NCBI RefSeq assembly: GCF_002797685.1
Contig: NZ_PGFH01000001.1
Span: forward strand, 186,001-250,000
Direction of reading: 5' to 3'
Length of the DNA: 64,000 nt
DNA from: Salinibacterium amurskyense
GTDB taxonomy: Bacteria > Actinomycetota > Actinomycetes > Actinomycetales > Microbacteriaceae
Shown here: positions 25,751 to 33,877 of the stretch, piece after piece
Layout: each line of letters starts with the position of its first letter
Numbering within the stretch: position 1 is the first letter of the stretch
The notes under the pieces: model-generated
The model's input: only the letters and a program-made list of their open reading frames with translations
Databases searched by the model: none
Told to the model about the DNA's origin: nothing
Made by a program: the position numbers and the translations under genes

Positions 25751-26743
25751 ATGTCTACAACCTCATCACGTTTTCGCCGCCGAGCTCTGAGCACGGTCGC
25801 AGCAGCATCCGTTCTCGCTCTTAGCCTCGGAGCCTGCAGCAGCGCTGCAGACGACTCGTCAAGCACGCCCGCAACCAACGGTGCGATCGCCATGGGCTTC
25901 GCTGGCATGGACATCACCATCTGGAACGACCAGCTGAAGATCATGCAGCCGATCATCGAAGATGCCGGATACGAGTTCTTGACAAGCGACCCGCAGTGGG
26001 ACGTCCAAACTCAGGTCTCTGACTGGGACGCTTGGATCCAGCGCGGCGACGTCAAAGCAATCATGGGCTTCCCCGTGCAGAGTGATGCCATGGTTCCTGT
26101 AACCGAGCGCGCTCAAGCAGCTGACATCCCCGTTCTCGGCTACGCCGTCAAGTGGGATGGCGTGGAATACGGCACCATCATCGACGCCTACGAAGACGGC
26201 CGCCTCCTCGGCACCGCCGCAGGCGAGTGGATCAACGAGAACATGGCCGACGAAGCTGAAGTAACGGTTGCTCTTATCGCCGACAAGACTTCTGACCTCG
26301 GAAAGGGTCGCACCGAAGGAATCACGGATGCGCTCCTCGAGACGGCCTCCAACGCCGTAATCGACGAACTTCCCGGCATCTCGCGCGCTGAAGGTAACGA
26401 CAACGCCAAGAGCCAGCTCATCGCCGACCCCGACACCAAGATCTGGTTGGGAACAAGCAACGACAACACGGCCGGCGTCTACCAGGCCCTGCTCGACTCT
26501 GGCGTAGCAGCGGATGACGACAGCTACCTCGTCGGCTCGCTAGACGCCACCAACGAGACGCTCGACATCGTGAAGGACGCCAACAGCATGTGGCGTTTCG
26601 CCTTCATCCTTCCCGCTCAGCTACTCGCAGAGAGCAACGCCTCGCTTCTGCTCAAGGCCGCTGCCGGCGAAGAACTCGAAGACACCGTGCTGACCTCGAT
26701 TCAGGTCACTCCCGAGAACGCAGAATCTTTCTACGTTCAGTAA
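25751..26743 (+). CDS. Periplasmic-binding-type solute-binding lipoprotein (RbsB-like)
   Basis: 330 residues. The signal peptide with twin arginines early (RRRALSTVAAASVLALSLG) ends at the lipobox GAC near residue 29, followed by a Ser/Ala/Thr linker and a type 1 periplasmic-binding fold (AIMGFPVQSDAMVPVTERAQAADIPVLGY, EDGRLLGTAAGEW, IWLGTSNDNTAGVYQAL). It binds the substrate of the following CUT2-type importer. Relatives bind pentoses, inositol or other small polyols; the ligand here may be a nitrogen compound given the hydrolases nearby. AAAGGA lies 7 bases before the ATG. Confidence 0.88.
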   Translation: MSTTSSRFRRRALSTVAAASVLALSLGACSSAADDSSSTPATNGAIAMGFAGMDITIWNDQLKIMQPIIEDAGYEFLTSDPQWDVQTQVSDWDAWIQRGDVKAIMGFPVQSDAMVPVTERAQAADIPVLGYAVKWDGVEYGTIIDAYEDGRLLGTAAGEWINENMADEAEVTVALIADKTSDLGKGRTEGITDALLETASNAVIDELPGISRAEGNDNAKSQLIADPDTKIWLGTSNDNTAGVYQALLDSGVAADDDSYLVGSLDATNETLDIVKDANSMWRFAFILPAQLLAESNASLLLKAAAGEELEDTVLTSIQVTPENAESFYVQ

Positions 26744-26756
26744 GCACGCAGCACTT

Positions 26757-26794
26757 GTCCCGCCGTCGACTCCATCGGGTGTCGACGGCGGGAC
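26757..26794 (+). terminator. Perfect 14-bp stem-loop between binding protein and ATPase genes
   Basis: GTCCCGCCGTCGAC and GTCGACGGCGGGAC flank a 10-base loop with no mismatch. No T-run follows and the downstream ATPase gene starts 20 bases later, so it probably works as an mRNA 3'-end stabiliser or partial terminator that raises expression of the binding protein over the membrane components. Confidence 0.75.
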
Positions 26795-26813
26795 TTCTAC
26801 AAGAGAGCAAGTC

Positions 26814-28280
26814 ATGACATCCACCACTGAGAGCGTTCGACTCCGCTTCGACAAGATCACGATGCGCTACGGCTCAACTCTCGCGGTTGATGGCATCGAT
26901 CTCTCCATCAAAGCGGGAGAAATCGTCGGCCTGCTCGGCCACAATGGCGCAGGCAAGTCCACCCTTCTGAATGTGGCGACAGGTGCCGCCACAGCGACAT
27001 CAGGTGCTCTCTGGCTCGACGGCGAGAAAATCCCTGCCGGATCGACACCAGGCGAGATTGCCCACAGCGGGATAACGGTTATCCACCAAGAGCCAGCCCT
27101 TGCTTCCAACCTCTCGATCATCGACAACCTGTTCCTCGCCCGGTCGAATGTGCCGGGCCGCGCAGAACGGTTGCGTCGCGGCCGCGAAGCGCTCGACTCA
27201 GTCGGCGCAGAAGGACTCGCGCTCGATGTTCCCGTTGGCGCGCTGACTCTAGGCGAACGCCAACTCGTCGACCTCGCGAGAGGCTATCTCGCCGGCGAGA
27301 TGAAAGTTCTCATGCTCGACGAACCGACGGCCGCCCTCGGCGCTGCCGAAACGGAGGCGCTGCACGACCTCATTCGCCGCCTCGCCAGCCAGGGAACCGC
27401 GGTCATCTACGTCTCGCACCGTCTTCCCGACATCCTCGAAGTATGCCAACGCATTGTCGTTTTGCGTGGCGGCGCACTCGTCATGGATCACTCCGCCAGC
27501 GGCATGAGCCTCGCTGCACTTTCCGCAGCCCTTGCCCCTGAAGTCGACTTCGATTCCGAATGGCATCCGGAGATCGGTGAAGAACGTCTCCTGGTCAATG
27601 ATGACGACGGGGAGTTAGTTTTCCGTGACGGTGAGATCGTGGGGCTCTTCGGCATGGCCGCCGGGGAACAGTTCGATCTCCTTGCCACACTCTTCGGTCT
27701 CGGCAATTCTGTCGACGCGACACTCTCCGGGCGACGGTATCGCGCCCTTTCTCCGCAGCATGCGATCAAGAGCGGCGTGCACCTTGTCCCTGCCGACCGT
27801 GAGGTCGACGGGTTAGTCGTTGGCATGAGTGCCGTCGACAACACTTTCCTTCCCTGGCGCGGTCGCCTCGGGCGCGCAGCAATGACCAAGCAGTACGCCA
27901 CCATCCGGGACACCCTCAACGTCGTCGGCCCCGATGGCGACGCACCCATCGCGAGCTTCAGTGGCGGAAACCGTCAGAAGCACCTGCTCGCCCGGTGGAT
28001 GTTCCCCGTGGCCCCCAAGGTGCTCCTGCTCGCTCAACCTACGCAGGGGGTCGACATCGGTGCAAAGCACGACATCAAACTCGCCCTCCGGGCACTCGCC
28101 GCAACGGGAGTGAGCATCATCATCGCGTCAGCCGAAACCGACGAAATCGCTTCACTGTGCGATCGCAGCTACGTATTGGCCCACGGCCGCCACCAAGAAC
28201 TACACCGCACTGGAGGCTACGAAGAGCGCCTCCTCAACACCCTTCTTGATCTCACTTCAGCCGAAAGAAGCCCCGCATGA
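26814..28280 (+). CDS. Sugar-type ABC transporter ATP-binding protein with two ABC domains (RbsA/MglA-like)
   Basis: 488 residues. Domain one has Walker A GHNGAGKST at 42-50, signature LGERQLVDLARG and Walker B VLMLDEPTAAL. Domain two, from about residue 265, keeps the signature FSGGNRQKHLLARW and VLLLAQPTQGVDIGAK, but its Walker A position reads GLFGMAAGEQ, degenerate as usual for the second half of this class. It energises the importer with the permease encoded next (ATGA overlap). The first-domain signature LTLGERQ differs slightly from the common LSIGQQQ. Confidence 0.92.
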   Translation: MTSTTESVRLRFDKITMRYGSTLAVDGIDLSIKAGEIVGLLGHNGAGKSTLLNVATGAATATSGALWLDGEKIPAGSTPGEIAHSGITVIHQEPALASNLSIIDNLFLARSNVPGRAERLRRGREALDSVGAEGLALDVPVGALTLGERQLVDLARGYLAGEMKVLMLDEPTAALGAAETEALHDLIRRLASQGTAVIYVSHRLPDILEVCQRIVVLRGGALVMDHSASGMSLAALSAALAPEVDFDSEWHPEIGEERLLVNDDDGELVFRDGEIVGLFGMAAGEQFDLLATLFGLGNSVDATLSGRRYRALSPQHAIKSGVHLVPADREVDGLVVGMSAVDNTFLPWRGRLGRAAMTKQYATIRDTLNVVGPDGDAPIASFSGGNRQKHLLARWMFPVAPKVLLLAQPTQGVDIGAKHDIKLALRALAATGVSIIIASAETDEIASLCDRSYVLAHGRHQELHRTGGYEERLLNTLLDLTSAERSPA

Positions 28281-29284
28281 ACCGCATCAAAATCGCTCTC
28301 GCTCAGAACGGGACATTCATCGCTCTCCTCGTGATGATCATCTTCTTTGCGTCGATGAATCCGCGATTCCTCAGCCTTGCAAATGGCCAGACCATTCTTC
28401 TGCAGATCGCTGAGCTGGGAATCATCGCTCTGCCACTAGCCTTCCTCGTCATGTCAGGGACCCTCGACCTGTCAGTAGGTTCGGTCGCTAGCCTCAGCGC
28501 TGTTGTATCGGCCATGGTGATGATCGAAACCAACTCTGCGCTATGGGGCTTTGCCGCCGCAATCGTGGTCGGAGTGATCACCGGGGCGCTGAACGGGCTT
28601 CTGGTTGCCTACCTCAAGCTCAATCCCCTCGTCATCACGCTCGGGTTCCTCAGCGTCTGGGGTGGCTTAGCGTTGTTCCTTACGCAGGGTTCGACCCTCG
28701 TGGGATTCCCCGATTCCTTCAAAGCACTCGGAACTATGACAGTCGGGCCCGTGCCGCTTCAAATCATCATCCTTGCCGTGGGCGTTTTCCTGGCGTGGTA
28801 CGTGCTGAATAGAAACTCGCTAGGCCGCAACGTGCTCGCAATCGGTGGCAACCCGCGGGCCGCTCACCTCATGGGCATCCGGGTCCCCCGCACGATCTTC
28901 TCGCTCTTCGTCGCTACCGGAGTTGCCGCCGCTATTTCGGGCACGCTGCTCGCCGCGAAGCTGCAATCTGCACCGCCAACAGTGGGTAACGGCATGGAGA
29001 TCCAGGCGCTGACTGTAGTGCTCCTAGGTGGCGTCGCTCTCGAGGGTGGCATGGGCCGCATCACCGGTGTTGTATCCGGTCTGCTGTTCGTCGGAGTGCT
29101 GCGCAACGGCCTCGTCATCATGGGCGTCTCACAGTTCCTTCAGACCATCCTCATCGGTGCCACGCTTGTCGTCGCCGTGTTGCTCGACGGCTCAGTCCAG
29201 CGCTTGCTCAAGAAGTCGTGGACGACTCTCGACGTCAAGAAGACACCGAAATCCGATAAGGCGAAGACTGAGGTTGCTGCCTAG
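28277..29284 (+). CDS. ABC transporter permease, RbsC-like
   Basis: 335 residues, eight to ten hydrophobic segments and the motif GVATIGILVGVALLFLG-like region represented by GTLDLSVGSVASLSAVVSA near residue 60, typical of CUT2 permeases. GNPRAAHLMGIRVPR is the cytoplasmic coupling region. The C-terminus is lysine-rich. The start overlaps the ATPase stop by 4 bases, closing a binding-protein/ATPase/permease operon of the ribose-importer class. Confidence 0.9.
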   Translation: MNRIKIALAQNGTFIALLVMIIFFASMNPRFLSLANGQTILLQIAELGIIALPLAFLVMSGTLDLSVGSVASLSAVVSAMVMIETNSALWGFAAAIVVGVITGALNGLLVAYLKLNPLVITLGFLSVWGGLALFLTQGSTLVGFPDSFKALGTMTVGPVPLQIIILAVGVFLAWYVLNRNSLGRNVLAIGGNPRAAHLMGIRVPRTIFSLFVATGVAAAISGTLLAAKLQSAPPTVGNGMEIQALTVVLLGGVALEGGMGRITGVVSGLLFVGVLRNGLVIMGVSQFLQTILIGATLVVAVLLDGSVQRLLKKSWTTLDVKKTPKSDKAKTEVAA

Positions 29285-29353
29285 GCGCCCCCACCGCCCA
29301 GTGACGCCCGGCGAATGCAGCATGCACGGAGTCGAAGGTGGGAGAATCGAGGG

Positions 29354-30205
29354 ATGAAGATCCTCTCGATTCAGTCCGCAGTAGCGTTTGGTCATGTCGG
29401 CAACTCTGCTGCGGTGTTCCCGCTGCAGCGCATCGGCGTTGAGGTGTTGCCGGTTTACACGGTCAACTTCTCTAACCACACTGGCTATGGCGCATGGCGC
29501 GGACCGATGATCGACCCGAGCGATGTCTCTGAAGTCATCGCTGGCATTGAGGATCGCGGCGTCTTCCCGCAGATCGACGTCATCCTTTCGGGCTACCAGG
29601 GTGGCGACGGCATCGGCGATGTCATCATCGACACTGTTGCTCGCGTCAAAGCGGCGAACCCCAACGCGATCTACGCGTGCGACCCGGTGATGGGCAATGC
29701 GAAATCCGGATGCTTCGTGGCTCCCGCTATCCCCATCCTGCTGCGTGAGCGCGTGGTTCCGGTCGCCGACATCATCACGCCCAACCAGTTCGAGCTGGGC
29801 TTCCTTACTAATACAGAGCCAGACACCATCGAGTCGACGCTCGCATCCGCCGATCTCGCCCGCGCCATGGGTCCCAGCACGGTTCTCGTGACGAGCGTTG
29901 AGCGCCCCGACCGTGAGGCCGACACCATCGAGATGATGGTCGTGACGGATGCCGGAGCCTGGATCGTGCAGACCCCGCAGCTTCCGATGAAGGCCAATGG
30001 TTCCGGTGACGTGACCGCCGCCCTCTTCACCGCCCACTTCACGCAGACCGGCGACGCGGCGGATGCGCTGGCCCGCACCGCATCCAGCGTCTTCGACCTG
30101 CTCACCAAGACCCTCGAGTCGGGCGAACGCGAACTCCAGCTCGTCGAGTCACAAGAGTTCTACGCGAACCCGCAAATGCAGTTCACTACGCGCCAGGTTC
30201 GCTAG
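29354..30205 (+). CDS. pdxY: Pyridoxal kinase PdxY
   Basis: 283 residues from ATG 29354, directly after a GAGGG site. MKILSIQSAVAFGHVGNSAAVFPLQ and NFSNHTGYGAWRG are the PdxY N-terminal and substrate-binding signatures, SGYQGGDG and CDPVMGNAKSGCFV the following ones, and KANGSGDVTAALF the ribokinase-family anion hole and catalytic aspartate. It phosphorylates pyridoxal in the B6 salvage pathway. It is followed by a strong terminator and is not obviously linked to the transporter operon upstream (69-base gap). Confidence 0.93.
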   Translation: MKILSIQSAVAFGHVGNSAAVFPLQRIGVEVLPVYTVNFSNHTGYGAWRGPMIDPSDVSEVIAGIEDRGVFPQIDVILSGYQGGDGIGDVIIDTVARVKAANPNAIYACDPVMGNAKSGCFVAPAIPILLRERVVPVADIITPNQFELGFLTNTEPDTIESTLASADLARAMGPSTVLVTSVERPDREADTIEMMVVTDAGAWIVQTPQLPMKANGSGDVTAALFTAHFTQTGDAADALARTASSVFDLLTKTLESGERELQLVESQEFYANPQMQFTTRQVR

Positions 30206-30243
30206 CCGGCAGAAAACAGGCCAAAGCGCCACAGACCAATAAG

Positions 30244-30271
30244 AAAAGGCCCACCAACCGGTGGGCCTTTT
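30244..30271. terminator. Rho-independent terminator between pdxY and tRNA-Leu
   Basis: AAAAGGCCCACC and GGTGGGCCTTTT pair perfectly around AACC, with A and T runs that make it work in both directions. It ends pdxY on the plus strand and the tRNA-Leu transcript on the minus strand. Confidence 0.93.
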
Positions 30272-30299
30272 CTTTTACTTCTGCTGTGCGATTGCACTG

Positions 30300-30383
30300 T
30301 GCGCGAGGGGGGACTTGAACCCCCACGTCCTTTCGAACACACGGACCTGAACCGTGCGCGTCTACCAATTCCGCCACTCACGC
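30300..30383 (-). tRNA. tRNA-Leu (anticodon CAG)
   Basis: 84 bases on the minus strand. The acceptor GCGTGAG pairs with CTCGCGC (one G-U), discriminator A. Anticodon stem CACGG/CCGTG encloses TTCAGGT, giving CAG. A long variable arm and GGTTCAAGTCC T-arm confirm the class II type expected for leucine. The 3' CCA is not encoded. Confidence 0.96.
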
Positions 30384-30593
30384 GTGGATTGAGTTGAACA
30401 CTCAACTGAGTGAGATTATCACAGCGCCGGGCTGTTCAACGATTCGTAGGCAGGAAGATGTTTAGTGACGATTCACAGCTTCGTCATATAGGGTCGATAG
30501 CTGTCCGTGTGCCTAAAGCCACGGGTTGAACCAGACTTGATCCAAAACTGTCCAACCAGACAGAACACAGACCACACCCCTGGGGGTTACCGC
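30384..30593. promoter_or_regulatory. Gene-free region between tRNA-Leu and M23 peptidase
   Basis: About 210 bases. It holds the inverted repeat AGTTGA-ACAC-TCAACT (30392-30407), just upstream of the tRNA on the minus strand, and presumably the two divergent promoters. No gene with coding character is seen; the in-frame extension of the peptidase ORF up to 30507 lacks a signal-peptide-like start. Confidence 0.4.
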
Positions 30594-31310
30594 GTGAAAC
30601 GATTGCTGACACTCAGCGCAATCATGGCTGTTGTCGTGAGCGTGACTGTTCCAGCCGCAGCACACATGGAACCTTCGTCGCGCGACATCGAATCGACTGC
30701 TTCTGCAGCTTCGGCATCCGCAATCCTGCAGCAGTCTGCTGCTGTCGCTACGACTGAACCTGTTCAAAGTGTGCCGATCCAGTCCTTCGCTTCTTCAGTA
30801 GAAACCGAAATCAGCGCCGCACAGCGCGACAAGCTCTCGATCAAAGAACCTGAGCCCGAGCCAGAGCCCGTTGCAGACGTTTACACCGCTGGGCCTTCCG
30901 GTTCATTCGCTGGTACGTATGGCGGAGAATTCGCCGGGTTCCTTGCGGTCTGGCCCGCTAACGCCCCGGTCAACGACGGCTTCGGCTACCGCGGATCAGA
31001 ATTCCACGGCGGCATCGACATCATGACCGGTAGCGGAATGACGATCGTGTCGGCATCGCCCGGTGTTGTTACCCAGGTCACTTACGGTGGCGGCTGGGGC
31101 CAGTACGTCAAGGTTGATCACGGCAGTGGCGTTTCCACCCTCTACTCGCACATGATCGCTGGCTCTCAGATGGTCTCCCCCGGCCAAACCGTTGCCGCCG
31201 GAACCCCCCTCGGCCTCAGCGGCGCCACCGGTTACGTCACCGTCGCCCACCTCCACTTCGAGACCTATGTCAACGGCACTCGCGTTGACCCCATGGGCCT
31301 CCTTCCTTAA
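30594..31310 (+). CDS. M23-family (LytM-type) secreted peptidase
   Basis: 238 residues from GTG 30594, chosen because it directly starts a signal peptide (basic MKRLL, hydrophobic core, PAAA-HM cleavage region). A Ser/Ala-rich linker and an EPEPEPEP stretch lead to a LytM domain with HGGIDIM (first zinc His and Asp), YSHMIAG and HLHFE (the H-x-H motif). The zinc ligands are complete, so it is probably an active peptidoglycan endopeptidase at the wall. It lacks an obvious binding domain such as LysM. Confidence 0.88.
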   Translation: MKRLLTLSAIMAVVVSVTVPAAAHMEPSSRDIESTASAASASAILQQSAAVATTEPVQSVPIQSFASSVETEISAAQRDKLSIKEPEPEPEPVADVYTAGPSGSFAGTYGGEFAGFLAVWPANAPVNDGFGYRGSEFHGGIDIMTGSGMTIVSASPGVVTQVTYGGGWGQYVKVDHGSGVSTLYSHMIAGSQMVSPGQTVAAGTPLGLSGATGYVTVAHLHFETYVNGTRVDPMGLLP

Positions 31311-31331
31311 TAGCTCGACCCTGAGTAACGG

Positions 31332-31354
31332 GTTAGCCGCACACACCGGCTAAC
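31332..31354 (+). terminator. Stem-loop before fhaA
   Basis: GTTAGCCG and CGGCTAAC enclose a 7-base CA-rich loop downstream of the M23 gene and 37 bases before fhaA. It lacks a T-run, so it may be a weak terminator or leader structure. Confidence 0.4.
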
Positions 31355-31390
31355 ATCGACGTACTACAACGAGCCACCACGAGGAGAGCT

Positions 31391-32107
31391 TTGGGTCTTC
31401 TGGACAACTTTGAGCGAGGTCTCGAACGCGCAGTAAACGGCGCCTTCGCAAAGACCTTCAAAAGTGGTCTGCAACCCGTCGAAATCACTAGCGCCCTGCG
31501 CCGCGAACTCGACACGCAGGCCGCTGTTGTGTCGCGCGACCGCATCCTCGTGCCCAACAACTTCACGGTTCGCCTCAGCGACACCGACTACCAGCGCATG
31601 GCCGGCCTCGGCAGCACGCTCATTTCCGAGCTCACCGAACTCGTTCAGCGCCACGCCACCGCCCAGCACTATTCCTTCTCGGGTGGCATCGCCATTGTTC
31701 TTGCCCCCGACGACTCCCTGAGTCAAGGCATGATCGAAGTCGATTCGGTCAGCGTCAAGGGCACAGTCGCGTGGACTCCTGTCGTCGACATCAACGGCGC
31801 CCGACACACCCTTGTGCACTCGCGCACCATCATCGGTCGCGGCAGCGAAGCCGACATCACCGTCGATGACAACGGCATTTCTCGCAAGCACGTCGAGATC
31901 CTTTGGGATGGCTCGCGTGCCGAAGTGAACGACCTGAACTCCACAAATGGGTCCAAATTGAACGGATCACCAGTTTCTCGCGCACCACTCGCGCCAGAAT
32001 CCGTGATTGATATCGGTCGAACCCGTATCGTGTTCCGTGTGCTTGCCCAATCCTCCGATGCCGACCAGTCCGCTGATCGCCGCAATGACCGGGGGTTCAC
32101 CCTATGA
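31391..32107 (+). CDS. fhaA: DUF3662/FHA-domain protein FhaA
   Basis: 238 residues with a TTG start preceded by GAGGAGAG. The N-terminal ~120 residues are the DUF3662 domain (GLLDNFERGLERAVNGAFAKTFKSGLQPVEI), the C-terminal ~90 an FHA domain with GRGSEADITVDDNGISRKHVEI and LNSTNGSKLNG, which binds phosphothreonine. In mycobacteria FhaA links PknB signalling to the lipid-II flippase MviN. It heads a tightly packed cluster running through pknB. Confidence 0.93.
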   Translation: MGLLDNFERGLERAVNGAFAKTFKSGLQPVEITSALRRELDTQAAVVSRDRILVPNNFTVRLSDTDYQRMAGLGSTLISELTELVQRHATAQHYSFSGGIAIVLAPDDSLSQGMIEVDSVSVKGTVAWTPVVDINGARHTLVHSRTIIGRGSEADITVDDNGISRKHVEILWDGSRAEVNDLNSTNGSKLNGSPVSRAPLAPESVIDIGRTRIVFRVLAQSSDADQSADRRNDRGFTL

Positions 32108-32628
32108 GTGAACTCACCCTCCTGTTGCTGCGCATCGCGTTCCTCGCCATCATGTGGGGTTTCATCTTCGCGATTGTCTACGCACTCCGTTCCGATCTCT
32201 TCGGAGAAAAGGTACGCCGGATGCCCGTGCAGAGCGCAGCTCAGGCGCAACAAGCTCCCGCCACTCCCCCGGCACCCGTTGCCGCACAGCCCACTCGCCC
32301 GGTGGCTCCCGCCGCTCCGGCAACCGGCAGCTCTCTCGACGCGACCCGCCTAGTGATTGTGTCTGGCTCTAAAGAGGGCCTGGAAATTGCTCTTCCCGAA
32401 GAGCAACTGACTATCGGTCGCTCGAGCGAATCGGGTCTCGTTATTCGCGATGACTACACCTCGACACACCACGCTCGCCTTTTGCGTTGGGCGGATAGCT
32501 GGGTTGTACAAGATCTTGACTCAACGAACGGCACCTTCTTAGCCGGTCAACGAGTGAGCGTCCCGACGCCAATTCCGTTGAATACGCCGATCAAGATCGG
32601 CACTACTAGCTTCGAACTGCGACGGTAA
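32104..32628 (+). CDS. fhaB: FHA-domain membrane protein FhaB (FipA)
   Basis: 174 residues. An N-terminal membrane helix (LLLLRIAFLAIMWGFIFAIVYAL) and a Pro/Ala-rich linker precede an FHA domain with GRSSESGLVIRDDYTSTHHARL and DLDSTNGTFLAG. The phosphothreonine-binding residues (R-S...S-x-x-H) are present. It is a substrate and reader of the PknA/PknB kinases in related bacteria and connects to FtsZ/FtsQ and RodA/PBP function. ATGA overlap with fhaA. Confidence 0.93.
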   Translation: MSELTLLLLRIAFLAIMWGFIFAIVYALRSDLFGEKVRRMPVQSAAQAQQAPATPPAPVAAQPTRPVAPAAPATGSSLDATRLVIVSGSKEGLEIALPEEQLTIGRSSESGLVIRDDYTSTHHARLLRWADSWVVQDLDSTNGTFLAGQRVSVPTPIPLNTPIKIGTTSFELRR

Positions 32629-32632
32629 CTGA

Positions 32633-33877
32633 ATGGCCACTTCGGGCAACAGTGCTGCCGCATCCCATGTGGGTAAAGTTCGGGCTAACAACCAGGACAG
32701 TGCCTACGCCGGCAGCCATCTCTTTATTGTCGCGGACGGTATGGGTGGCCACGCGGGTGGCGATGTTGCTTCGGCCATCACAATCAAACACGTAGCCGAA
32801 GCTGACCGCAGTTTCGAGTCGGCAGACGACGCCGCTCAGGTGTTGCACGACACTCTCCTTGCCGCCAACGGCATCCTCTCCGACACCGTTATTGAGCACA
32901 ATGAGCTCACGGGCATGGGCACCACTGTCAGCGGAATGATTCGCGTTGGCAACAAGATGGCCATGGCCCACATCGGCGACTCGCGTATCTACTTGCTGCG
33001 CAAGGGCGAAATGACGCAGATGACGCACGACCACACGTTCGTGCAGCGTTTGGTGGAGAGCGGCCGCATCACCCTTGAAGAAGCTGCCGTGCATCCGCGC
33101 CGCTCCGTTCTCATGCGCGTTCTCGGAGACGTCGATGCGTCTCCCGAGATCGATACTGAAGTTTTTACGACCGAGCCCGGTGACCGTTGGTTGCTGTGCT
33201 CCGACGGTCTCAGCAGTTTTGTCACTGAAGACAAGATCGCCGCGACCCTGCGCCGCGTTACAGATCCACGAGTGGCAACTGAGCGTCTCGTTCAGGCAAG
33301 CCTCGACCAGGGCGCTCCCGACAACGTCACCGTAGTGCTCGTCGACATCGGTGACGATGAGTCTTCAGCGCATGAGCCGCCGATCATGGTCGGTTCGGCC
33401 GCATCCCCGCTCTCCTTCGAGCCGACGATCGCCAAAAAGCCGGTTCGTCTGCCCAATCTGCTGCTGCACCCGCTCAAAGCAACGCAGCCCGACGACAGCC
33501 ACTTCGAGCCTGAGTCTGACGAGTACTACCAGGCGATCATCCGCGAGGACCGCCGTCGAGTTCGTAACCGCCGCATCTCGTGGATTACGTTCATCACTCT
33601 CACGATTGCCGCGATCACTGCGGGCGTCATCCTGGGTTACCAGTACACGCAACAGCAGCACTTTGTGGGTAGCGTGGATGGCAAGGTCGCCATCTATCAG
33701 GGTGTCCAGCAAGACATCGGCCCCATTTCCCTCTCGCACGTGTACCAAGTCAGCGATGTGCGCGTTGTCGACTTGCCGCTGTACCTGCGTGCCAGCGTCG
33801 AGAACACCATCAACGCGACTGACATCGAAGACGCCCGCCGCATCGTAAGAATGTTGTCTGATGCCCAAATCCCCTAG
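32633..33877 (+). CDS. pstP: PP2C-type Ser/Thr phosphatase PstP
   Basis: 414 residues. The catalytic domain (1-240) has the PP2C metal motifs: VRANNQDSAYAG, VADGMGGHAGGD, GTTVSGM, GDSRIYLLRKGE, CSDGLSSFV and APDNVTVVLVDI. A single membrane helix near 315-335 (WITFITLTIAAITAGVILGY) and a ~75-residue external domain follow. It reverses PknA/PknB phosphorylation. The start lies 4 bases after fhaB; the end overlaps rodA by 17 bases. Confidence 0.94.
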   Translation: MATSGNSAAASHVGKVRANNQDSAYAGSHLFIVADGMGGHAGGDVASAITIKHVAEADRSFESADDAAQVLHDTLLAANGILSDTVIEHNELTGMGTTVSGMIRVGNKMAMAHIGDSRIYLLRKGEMTQMTHDHTFVQRLVESGRITLEEAAVHPRRSVLMRVLGDVDASPEIDTEVFTTEPGDRWLLCSDGLSSFVTEDKIAATLRRVTDPRVATERLVQASLDQGAPDNVTVVLVDIGDDESSAHEPPIMVGSAASPLSFEPTIAKKPVRLPNLLLHPLKATQPDDSHFEPESDEYYQAIIREDRRRVRNRRISWITFITLTIAAITAGVILGYQYTQQQHFVGSVDGKVAIYQGVQQDIGPISLSHVYQVSDVRVVDLPLYLRASVENTINATDIEDARRIVRMLSDAQIP

